Both the position numbers and the translations under genes were made by a program. The notes under the pieces are model-generated. The model made no database searches. It saw only the letters and a list, made by a program, of their open reading frames with translations, and was not told where the DNA came from. From assembly GCA_021396245.1 (NCBI GenBank), contig WNYE01000012.1:248001-312000 (forward strand): a stretch of 64,000 nt of DNA. The letters run 5' to 3'. The DNA is from Sporothrix humicola. Its lineage: Eukaryota > Ascomycota > Sordariomycetes > Ophiostomatales > Ophiostomataceae. Below, one piece after another: positions 10,292 through 19,868 of this stretch; the stretch's first letter is position 1, and each line of letters opens with the position of its first letter.

Positions 10292-12727
10292 TTATACATT
10301 GCTGCCGCCGTTGCCGCGTCCATTGCCGCCGTCCAGCAGTAGCTTCGGTTTGATATAGTCCTCGTCGAGCTGCCGCAGCAGCGCCGTCGGGTCCTCTGTG
10401 TTCCACAGCTGCCGGATCGCCGCCGTCGCCGACATATGCGTTGTTGGCGTACTTGTGCCTGCCGCTGCTGATGAGGATGCTCCTGCTGCTGCACCGGAAG
10501 ATGAGCTTCCGCCAACATCGGCGCCGTACATCTCGGGTGCGCCGGGTGGCATGGGACTTGACCGCCGGCGGGGCGCTGGGGGCGGCAGGTCGGACGTGTC
10601 AATGTCGCTGCCGACCTCGGAGTCGGTGGCGCTGGCTGAGTATCCCAGCAGATCGGACCGCTCACCCGACGCCAGGTCGTGCACAGAGCTCTTACGGCTG
10701 AGGCTCGAGCCGCCGGCCGGGTTCGGCGAGCGCATTCCTGTTGTCCAGCTGCGGCGGTCGGCGCCGTCGTCGGCGCTGCCGCTGGGGTAGTATCCACGTT
10801 TTGTGCCGTTGGGGCCGGCACCGTTACCACCAGCGCCGCCAGGGCCACCACTGCCGCTGCCCAGCCGGTTCAGAGGCATGGGCGAGCCGGCATATGTGCC
10901 GGGGACGCGTGGCGGGTTGTAACCAAAGCCGCCGTTGCGCTTGACATAGGGGCCAACAGGCTCAATATCAAACTCGTCGTCCGAGTCGATCTCGTCCACA
11001 ACGCCCGTGCGGATGCCCAGAATCTCGAGCATGCGCGCCGTAGTGCCACCAAAGATGATGACAGTCAGCACGACGACGACAAGCACGGTGGCCTTGAGCG
11101 CGTACGTGTCCTTGCCCGTCAGCAGCGCCGCAAGAGCGACTCCGACAGCACCACGCAGACCGGCCCAGAAAAGCATGGCCTGGTAGTTGTAGGGCAGCTC
11201 GTCGGCCGAGTTGACGACGCCACGGCGGCGCTCACGGTAGTGGATAAACCAGTTGATGGCCTTGGACAGCGGGAAGACGGCGACCCAGCGAGCGGCACAG
11301 ACGGCCATGACGGTGACAATGATCAACAGCGGCTGGTACTGCAGGTCCTTTTCGGTAAAGAGGGAGAGTCCGAGGTAGATGAAGATGAAGTTTTCGGAGA
11401 GCTGGGCCAGCACCTGGAAGATATACTTGGTGGACAGCTGTGTGCGGCGGGACATGTTGAAGTAGGCGTAGTGCTTGAGGGTAATGCCGCAGAACAGCAA
11501 AGACACAATACCAGACATTTCAACAGCCTGGGAGAAGAAGTAGGTGGCATAGGCGATAAGGACAATCAGACAGCTCTCGATCTTCGGATAGCGACGCACA
11601 TAGGTGTACTTGAGACACAGCGCCGCAATGATGCCGACCAGGGCACCGATCAGCATGCTACCGAAGAAATCCTTTAAGAAGATACCGATACCCTTGAGCA
11701 GGCTGACGAAGCCGGACGATGTGGACGAGCTGTTCTTGGACTTTTGCGCCGACTCGAAAATGACAATGGCAATGGCGTCGTTGAGGATGGACTCGCCAAA
11801 GATGATCGTGTACAGCTTCGGGTCGACCTTGTACGAGTTGAAAATGGCCAGGATGGTGACGGGGTCCGTGGCCGAGAGCGTGGCGCCGACCGAAATAGCA
11901 TCGGTCCAGCTCATGCTGAGGCCCTCGAGCGGAATGCGCGTGTAGAGCCACAGAATGACGCCGATGACAATGGCCGACAGGAACGTGCCGGCAAACGCAA
12001 AGGTGAGGATGGTGCCTATATTTCTAAAGAAATTCCCTTGATGTAGTTCGTAGCCGGAGGAGAGGATAATCGGTGGTAGGAGTAGATTGAAGAAGATCTG
12101 GTAGTCGAAGCTGACGAGGTCTCGGATGCTATCGCCGGCAGTCACGCGGAGAATCAAACCGACTGTCATACCTGGGAGTGCACATACGTTAGCAAGAAGG
12201 TACAAAACAATTTGGGTAATCCAGAGACCGACGACTTGCCTGCAAAGATGGAGATGACCGTTTCGTGGACGGCCGTGACCTTTTGCTGTTGCAGAATGTA
12301 GCTTGTGAAGAAAGCCACGATCAGCAGCATGATCAGGATGAAGATGGCCCATGATGCGTAGATTTCCTTTTTGGACGAGTCGCCGCCTGTCGAGTGTGTT
12401 AGTACTCCTCTTATTGCTGTTACTCCCACAACTGTCGTGCCTCTCGAGAAGATGCCACCGTCGGCTTGGCCGTCACACGAGCAGATGCTCTGCTTCCCCT
12501 AGCCCCTCTTTTGACTGTTTTGCTGCGTACCTTCAGAATCTGTCTCTTCGCTTGCTCTCCCTATCGTTGCAAGAAATGTTAGCATTCCATGTGCTGTCAG
12601 AATGGCCCCTCATCGACAAGAAAGCCATCGTCGTCGCCATCTTCGGTTTCCATCAAGCTTCGGATAACATACGGGCGAGCTCCACCGCGGTGTCCGTTAC
12701 CATGGACCACATGGCTCCGTTCGGCAT
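10292..12727 (-). CDS. NHX1: Endosomal Na+(K+)/H+ exchanger, NHX1/Vps44 type
   Basis: Four exons on the minus strand: 12727-12673, 12560-12531, 12386-12240 and 12171-10292, giving about 703 residues. Phase is kept at every junction. Exon 2 is only 30 bases, and the last intron begins with GC (CAG|GCAAGT). The protein has an acidic N-terminal tail, a first membrane helix (WAIFILIMLLIVAFF), the amiloride-site motif FFNLLLPPIIL at about 104-114, the transport-core ATDPVT with Asp180, FGESILNDA with Asn208-Asp209, and GLRGAVGVAL, all hallmarks of the CPA1/NHE family. About 12 hydrophobic segments lie before residue 515. A 180-residue Gly/Ser/Pro-rich cytosolic tail follows. The family exchanges lumenal protons for cytosolic Na+ or K+ in late endosomes, controlling vesicle pH and trafficking. 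It shares a divergent upstream region with the capping enzyme gene. Confidence 0.93.
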
Positions 12728-13743
12728 GGTGGCAGCAGCAGTCGATGCGCTGCGAAAAGGAGGATCCGACAATGATAATAGCGTGCGTGTGGTGGACGAT
12801 GTCGCGGTTTGGGGATCGGATCGTGGGAATACGTAAGGGAAAAGGAAAAGGCTTGGGAGTTGCTTGGCAAAATCGAGGTCAATTCGCTGCGCGGCGGGAA
12901 ATCAACGGCAGCTGACGCGGAGGCTCTTGGAGCAGCGGCCGGGTTGGAGTGCGAACGACCATGAACAGGCAAATTCGCGTGGCGGGAGAGAGAGGAAATT
13001 CGCGTTGATGCTAGCTTTTTTCTCTCAAGTTGTCAATATCGATGTTGAAAATAGGAGAAGTTGAGGTTCAGGAAGGAAGGACAGCGTGTTGCGACGTCGT
13101 TATTGGCTAGGCATCGAGAAAAAGGACCAACAAGGAAAGGACGCAACGCAGCCACACGCCCAAAACCCGGATTTTGACGTTTTACAGTTTCCCTTCTTGT
13201 CTCTGGCGCAGTGTTGCACCAGCGAAACTGGAGAAACTGCAGCAAGGAAGGAGCGAAGGAGCCTAGCCGTCCAGTAGGCTCAGTGGGAAAGCCCTGTGCG
13301 AACTGTGCGAAATTGGCTTTCCAGAACCAGGACTCAGGAGTCAGCGCGGGCGATCCCCTATCACAGGCGTCGCAGTTCCCCCGAAACAATGGATTCCAAT
13401 GCGCACTAGCCCGCTAACGGCATGACGCACTGGAGCCCTGCGTCGCTCTTGCAGCGCCTTGCCAGGTGGCCCTCACGAGCAGCCAAATGACTAATCAGCC
13501 TTTAGGACACATGAAAGGCCAGGCTGAAGCTGCATGCGGCTAGCAGAGCTCCTGCATCTAAATCGCAAAGAACTGCGACGACAGCCTCTTTTGCCTCCAC
13601 CCAAAACTCACATTTTTATATCCACCACCCTGCGCCCTCCCAGCCTCGTTCACGATGCACACTGCGCGCAACACACAAATGGAATAGACCACACCGATTT
13701 TCGACCTCACTCTGCCTTCAGTTCACCCACAACCCACCCCACG
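12728..13743. other. Divergent promoter region between NHX1 and the capping enzyme gene
   Basis: A 1,016-base interval between two ATGs facing away from each other. It should hold both promoters and leaders. It contains an ATTGG (reverse CCAAT) at 13102-13106 and, a few bases before it, a GACGTC palindrome. No reading frame in it looks like a gene. Confidence 0.65.
13102..13106 (-). promoter_or_regulatory. Candidate CCAAT box next to a GACGTC (CRE-like) palindrome
   Basis: The sequence GCGACGTCGTTATTGGCT in the divergent promoter combines a GACGTC core, the centre of a cAMP-response-type element, with a reverse CCAAT. The position is about 375 bases from the NHX1 ATG and 640 from the capping enzyme ATG. 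Both motifs are short, so function is an inference. Confidence 0.3.
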
Positions 13744-15033
13744 ATGCCTGGCAAACTCGACCGCCTCGACGCGCCCGGCATCCGCGCCGAGGGCGCCGTG
13801 CTTCACAGCATGCGCCGCGAGGTCGCAAACCTGCTGCGGCGGCAGCAGCTGGGCTTCCCGGGCGCACAGCCGGTCAGCTTCACGCGCAAACATATGGACG
13901 AGCTCAAGACCCAAGAGTGAGACAGCCCGCCGCGACGTTGTCAGATTTTTTTTCCCTTTCTTCGTTAAGGGACCCTTGCTAACGCCTGCAGCTACTATGT
14001 TTGCGAAAAGACCGACGGCATCCGCTACCTTCTCTACCTGACCGAAGACGAACAGGGCGCCGAGATCCAGTACCTCATCGACCGCAAAAACGACTACTGG
14101 TTCCTGCCGCCCGGATCGCTGCATCTTCCAAGGCCCGGAGACGACGCCGGCTTTCACGTCAAGACGCTCATTGACGGCGAGCTGGTCATGGACAATCTGG
14201 GCCACGGCGAGCAGCAGCCTGTTTTCCTCGTGTTCGACTGCCTCGTGTTCGACAACAAGGACCTGACAGAGCGCCCGTACGACAAGCGGCTGGGATACTT
14301 TAGGCAGGGCATCTACCAGCCGTACGTCGAACTGTTCGAAAAATACCCCGACGAGAAGCAGTTCCAGGCGTTCTCGGTCCAGCTCAAGGACATGCAGTAC
14401 AGCTACGGCATGGAGATGATGTTCCGGACGGTGCTGCCCAACCTCAAGCACGGCAACGACGGCCTCATCTTCACATGCATCGGCTCACACTATCGCCCGG
14501 GGACTGATCCGCACATTTTGAAATGGAAGCCTGTCGAAGAGAACACGATTGATTTCCGCATCCAGCTGACGTTCCCGCCACTGCCGCCCGACAGCGACGA
14601 CGACACCGATATGAGAAACGGCGACAGGCGGAACGGAGACGACACCAACGGTGTGCCCCAGCTCGACTACGACGCCGTCCCGTCGGCCGACCTTTTCGCT
14701 TACTACGGCGACAACACCGCCGAACCGTACCGCCATTTTGCGCCCATGCACCTGACCGAGGACGAGTGGGAAGTCATCAAGTCTGCCGGCGACCCGGTCT
14801 CGAACCGCGTCGTCGAGTGCGCCCTCGACAGCCAGCAGCGCTGGCGCATCCACCGCTTCCGCGACGACAAGCACGAGGCCAACCACATTAGTGTTGTGAA
14901 TAGCGTCCTCGAGAGTATCCGCGACAGCGTGTCGGAACGGGAGCTCAGAGAGGCGGCCGCGAGCTTTAAGGAGGGATGGCGTGCACGTACGGTGGCCAAT
15001 CGACAAGGATCGACGAGCGGTCGGCCAAAATGA
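13744..15033 (+). CDS. CEG1: mRNA capping enzyme, GTP:RNA guanylyltransferase alpha subunit
   Basis: Two exons, 13744-13916 and 13992-15033, encode about 404 residues. The intron has a GTGAGA donor and a GCAG acceptor and falls just before the active site. The nucleotidyltransferase motifs appear in order: motif I EKTDGIR with Lys64 as the expected GMP-accepting lysine, motif III YLIDRKNDYW, motif IIIa FLVFDCLVFD, motif IV LIDGELV, motif V DGLIFT followed by ILKWKP, and motif VI WRIHRFRDDK in the OB-fold half. The length fits fungal Ceg1, which lacks a fused triphosphatase. It transfers GMP from GTP to the diphosphate 5' end of nascent RNA polymerase II transcripts in the nucleus. An acidic insert (PPDSDDDTDMRNGDRRNGDD) sits between motifs V and VI. 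The catalytic assignment is strong. Confidence 0.95.
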
Positions 15034-15842
15034 TCGCGTGTGATTGTTGTGTTGGCATCTTATTGTTTGCGTGTTTGGCGGTGGGTTGGACTCGGTCGGA
15101 TGGCGTTGGGAGTACTATATAACTGCTTTTTTATCTGCCTTGCGCCTCTCGTTCTTCTTTTCTTTTCTTATTAATGCGGCAGCCTATAAGCGCTTGTTAG
15201 TTTATCTTGTATTATTTTGCTCTGGTCACAAGGACGGTTTGGGGTTTCGGCACGGCGTTGGCTTTAAAAAAATGAACTTTCTTCCAAGTATCACGGTATA
15301 TATAATTAAAGCGTCACTCATGCTCTTTCGTCCTGTAATTTAAACCACACGGATTTATTGTCCTACATGATACGGTGCTGCCTTCCGTAGATCGCCATTC
15401 TTTGACAGGCCAAAGAAAAGACTATGATATAATATCTATCCACCCATCTGTGGCGACAATAGCAAAACAGAACAGAAAAAACAAATGACAAGCAGAAAGA
15501 ACAAACTGAGCAAAAGATGGAAGTAAAACGAGGGCATGGTCAGGGAGGTGCTACAGAGCTCCCTTAAATCTCCTTCCTCCTCGGGTTACAAAACATGCTT
15601 TGGCCGCCAGCGCCGATTTGAGACACCCTTCCTCCCCCAGCCGTTCTTTTGGTTCTCCTCCAGACCCCACATCCTCCCCCATATTATGCGGTGCTCCTCG
15701 AACATCAGGCGTGTTGCAGCTGGCCTTTTATTGCATACCAAGTTACCAATTGTAAACCCCCAGCCTTGTTCTCAACTCGAAAAAGCCACGGAAAATTATG
15801 TGCGCTCTGTTTCCATCTGAACACACTTGATATCAAATTTTC
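15034..15842. other. Convergent 3' region between the capping enzyme and the membrane protein gene
   Basis: An 809-base AT-rich interval between two converging stop codons. It should contain the two 3' UTRs. The open frames in it are short and low in complexity. I see no RNA gene. Confidence 0.65.
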
Positions 15843-16903
15843 TTAGATGCAAAGAGCGACGGCAAAGATGACAGCAAAGGCCATCCCGACCGAAGCAGCA
15901 CCTGCCTTGGCAGCGCCAGAGACAGTGACAGCCGTGGCACTCACAGGATCAACCTGGCTGGTGGTGGTGCCTGGGGGAGCACCTGCTCCAGTGCTGCCAA
16001 CCGCACCAGTGATGCCAGGAGGGACAGTCAGAGTGTAGCTGGCAGTGCTCGCGGCAACACCGCCGGTGTTATAAGGCGCAAGGATAGAGGTGGTGTTGGG
16101 GAAGTGGGTGAGACGGCCCGAGCTGGCAGGCACACTTGTACCCTGGACACCCTCAGCAGTGCTGGTGGAAGTGCCGCTCGAGGTCTGGTTGCCGCCACCA
16201 ATAGTAGCCACCTCAGTCGACGTCTTGAGCTCCGTTGCGGTAGCCGTCAGCGTCAGTGTCTGAGCCTTGGGCGTCACGAGACCGCTGGCCGTCACAAAAA
16301 CGGTGGAAGTGGTAACGCGAGTCTCGAGAATAGTCTCGGGAGCCTGGCTAGAAGAAGACGACACAGCAGACGAGGCACCAACAGTCACAGTCTCAGTCAC
16401 CGTGATAGCAAAGCACGGGCCAGAGCTCACCGAAGTCGAGACAGAGCCCGAAGAGGCAAAGACAGGCGTGCTAGCAGGGATGCTTGACGAGGAGGCAGTG
16501 GTCTGGATGGTGACAGTTGTGCCCTCAGTGACAGTGGTGGTCGTGTAGACGTAAGACTGGGAGGCAGGGTCCTCGGCACGGTGGGCAAGAGTAGCAATGG
16601 GGCCAGCAGTCTGAGTGCCCTGCTCGGCGAGAAGGTCGTTGTACTTGATAAGGAGGTCATCATACTCCTGTTTGTCTGTGGAGAGTCAGTGTGAGATCGA
16701 GCATCGTCGTGTAAACAAACAAACAGCCACTTACCATGAATGACCTGGTAGATCAAAACAAGAGCGAACGCGATAAAAACGACGCCGAGAAGGGCCTTGG
16801 CAATGAAGACGGCAATGCGGCGAGCCTTGGAAGGCTGGGCCGTGGAGAGGCCATCAGTGGGATAGACGGCCGGGAAGCCGGTCTTGGAACCGAAACGATC
16901 CAT
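15843..16903 (-). CDS. Ser/Thr-rich single-pass membrane protein with a hydrophobic C-terminal tail
   Basis: Two exons, 16903-16735 and 16675-15843, encode about 333 residues. The intron has a GTAAGT donor and a CCACAG acceptor. Residues 1-29 are soluble and end in basic residues (KARR). Residues about 30-54 form one strong membrane segment (VVFIAFALVLIYQV). A short charged helix (EYDDLLIKYNDLLAEQ) follows. Residues about 90-310 are almost all Ser, Thr, Val, Ala and Gly, with many TVT/TTT patches like O-mannosylated stalks. The last about 22 residues are hydrophobic and follow small residues, as in a GPI-attachment signal. The basic side before the membrane segment favours a signal anchor with the Ser/Thr region outside or in the lumen. 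I know no named family. It could be a cell-surface mucin-like sensor or wall-associated protein. Confidence 0.82.
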
Positions 16904-19868
16904 TTCTGATTATTTGGATGTGTAGAGTGTAGAGGCTAGAGAGAAAGGACTTTCAAGAGTCAGTAACGTGAAAATGAAGCTCAAAGAGTGTGATGCCGTG
17001 AAATGGGCGTTGGATGAAGCTCAAAAAGGGTGAAGCAAAAAAGCGAAGGAGAAAAGAAGTGAATGGGAAGACGAAACGAAGGTGGAGGAAGGAGAGAAGG
17101 TGAGGAGGAAGAAAGAGAGGAAGGAGAAGAGAAGAAAAAGAAGAGAAGAAGAGAAGAAGAGAAGGAGAGAAGAAGAGAGAAGATGAAACAACAATATTTG
17201 TGGGAGGAGCGTTCAGAAAAGGGCGAAAAAATTATGTTTGGTCGTTTGATGTTGGAAAGGGAAGGAGCAGCCCAAACACGACAATCAAAACAGGAAGGAA
17301 CAAACACGCCATGGCACACCAAGACAAAAAAGTGAAAACAACGTGAAAAAGATGCACGTCGGGCACAAAAGACGGGCACAAAAACACAAAAGACAAAAAC
17401 GACGGGTAGTTTATCCTGCGTGGTCGGGTAGAATTGAGTGTCAAAGACAAAAGACACGAGGCCGAAATTCAAGGACGAGTGATGGTGACGCAGAAACAGG
17501 TATGCAACAGCTGTCTGGCGTACCTAGCCGAAGGCAACACAAAAGAGGAAACAGCGATGCGTGCCCGGCAAGGGACGGAAACAAGAAGATGGCAAGGGAA
17601 GGAGGCAGAGGGGGAGAGCGCACGATCGCCAGGAAAGAGCATCCGGGGCGCGATGATTGTGCAATGCTGCGCGGGAAGGAGTGACCAACATACCTTGAAG
17701 ATGACGATGATGGATCGAGAGAGATTGGCGAAAGGCGAGATAGCCGAGAATATCAAGAGAGCGGGAGTGCAGATGCAAATGATTAAATTGTAGATAGTAA
17801 AGAGTGGACAGGTAGGGAACCAGGTGGTCAAACGAATGTGATGCAAATAAGTTGCGTTGGATACAAGATGAAAACGTGATGGAGAGGAGAGGAAGATGTG
17901 AAAAAGACGAGAAGAAGAGAGAAAAGGACGAGAGAAAAACAAAGACTCCCAAGCTAAAAACAGGACGGCAGAACAGCGTTGCCAGGACATCTGCCTCACG
18001 GTGACTATTGGCGGTGACGGCGCCGGCGTGCGTTCGCGTCGACGCCGTGAACGGACAAAAAGGGAAGGAACGACCAGAGCACGATTTCACCTCCCCACCT
18101 GCCTTGTTTGACCGTGAACACGCCATATGGCCATGATGCTGTCTGCTATCGTACAATCGACTGAGAAGAAACCACAGTTGCAGATATCATATTAACCCTG
18201 AAAGATCGATGCTCTCAGATTCATCATCACCACCCGTGTGGTTGGGATGCAAGTAGACTTCTGCCACGTATCGCCACGGTAAGCACAAAGAAAAGCCGGC
18301 GGCCGCGTGTCTTCACACAAGCCCAAAAAGGCCATATATGACTTTGCTTTCCACGGAGATATCTCACTTGAGATATTCTGTGCCCTCTCGACTAGAAGCG
18401 CAGTACAATGACTGTACACCTTTGCCCCTTCTGATATGCAAACATATCAAATAGGTCATGAGCCTCCTATATCTGGCAGTTCAGCCTCACATCATCCAAT
18501 CCCCATTCTCGTGCCATGATGATATGCCAGGGACACATTTGAATATCCGACAGCTTAGTCACCATCCCCGTGACAGCCATCGCCATAAAAACGGCCTCGG
18601 ACACCACCTGGTGAGAGGTCGAGGCACATATCGGGAACCTGCACACTTGTGCATCTCCCCAATGTATGTTCCCTTTTCTTCATTATGTCGATATTATTTG
18701 GCAAAGATATTCTGTTAGATCGAAGAATACGGTGGTGTATTCGATGTCGTTTTTTTGACCCAAACAATCAAAGCCGACGTCAAAGGAAGTCTTAGAGAAT
18801 CGACGTTGTTAAGTGCGGATCACGGTAGCTCGACGCGAAAAGTCACGGTACCTGTCAAAGCGCGTAGATTGGCTGTATTTTCGTGCAATTGGGTGCTGTC
18901 GCAAAGCTCCAGAAGTATCTGTACATACGATCAGGTGTCAGGGCGTCGCTAACAAAGATTGCCCCCAACACCCCTACGCGTCTGCTAGTGCGGCCACGGC
19001 CAGCTAAATTACACGAAAGCACGCGACGGAAAGAACGGCCAGGCCAAGACCCACGCTTGGGGCCTCGCAGCTGGCGGCCACCCGCTGCTTCTCCTCCGTT
19101 GGCTCCTGCCACTCCCTCCCAGCACCACTCCAGATGTTCCTGCCCCAACGCCCAAAGAGGGACTGGCTCGACTGGTTCCTGCCGCAAAGCTGCTGCGTAT
19201 TCCACCGCACCTGCCCTGTCGCGCGAAAAAGAGTAGTGCACCTTTATTTCGTCGCGTAACGCATTTCGTCCCCTTCCCCTCTCTTTCTCTCCCTTCCACT
19301 TTAATCCTCGCCATTACGTGTGCGGGTTCTCATTTCCGTCCTTTTTCTTCATTCTGCAATCCGACCGGCCAATTTTGCGTCTTCGATCTCGTCGTTGTTC
19401 ATTCTTCCGCACGCGCATCATCGCCTTTCGCATTGGCATTGTCGAGTATCGTCGTTGGCGCTGTCCGCTGCGAGCCCGGCCCCCTTTATTTCCACTTGAG
19501 GAAAGCTCGCCAGTTTTCCTCTCCGTCGCGTCTCTTTTTATCTCTCGCAACCCTTTTTTTCTGCGCCACACAAGAAAGGGACTTGGTCGAAAACAGGTGA
19601 ACACAAGGCAAAGGCCCGGACAAACGAGCCGGCACGCGATCATTTGCCAGGCCAGCAACGGGAGCACGGATCATAGGTTCGACTCGACTTGGTTTCGGTG
19701 AAATCGATTCTGATTTTGATTCACGGAACGCCCAAGCGCCGAGATCGACCATCCTCCCAGCTTCTCAACTCTCCGACGCCACTGCGACGACCAGCCATTT
19801 CAATACAATCTCACAATCCATCCCGACACATCATCGCCAACTTCTTTATTTTCCGTCTATAATCTCAA
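16904..19868. other. Divergent upstream region between the membrane protein gene and PDS5
   Basis: A 3-kb intergenic region. Beside 16904 the + strand is purine-rich (pyrimidine-rich as read by the minus-strand gene), fitting its leader. Beside 19868 the + strand is pyrimidine-rich, fitting the PDS5 leader. The middle, about 17.8-18.8 kb, holds nothing I can name. Open frames here are low-complexity shadows. Confidence 0.6.
17055..17193. repeat. Almost pure purine (GAA/GGA) tract
   Basis: About 140 bases of nearly uninterrupted A and G on the + strand (GAAGGTGGAGGAAGGAGAG and similar) with only a few pyrimidines. It lies some 150-290 bases upstream of the minus-strand ATG at 16903, so the transcript reads it as a pyrimidine tract. 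Homopurine/homopyrimidine DNA of this length can adopt triplex structures and excludes nucleosomes in other systems. Confidence 0.75.

Noticed and set aside
10679..11677. A 332-codon + strand frame antisense to NHX1
   Set aside because: It is the GC-rich mirror of the conserved exchanger exon. Codon bias of the true frame produces it, and its composition is His/Asp/Arg/Gly noise.
19660..19705. AGGTTCGACTCGAC resembling a tRNA B box
   Set aside because: No matching A box or acceptor-stem complementarity is found upstream, so no tRNA can be folded here.
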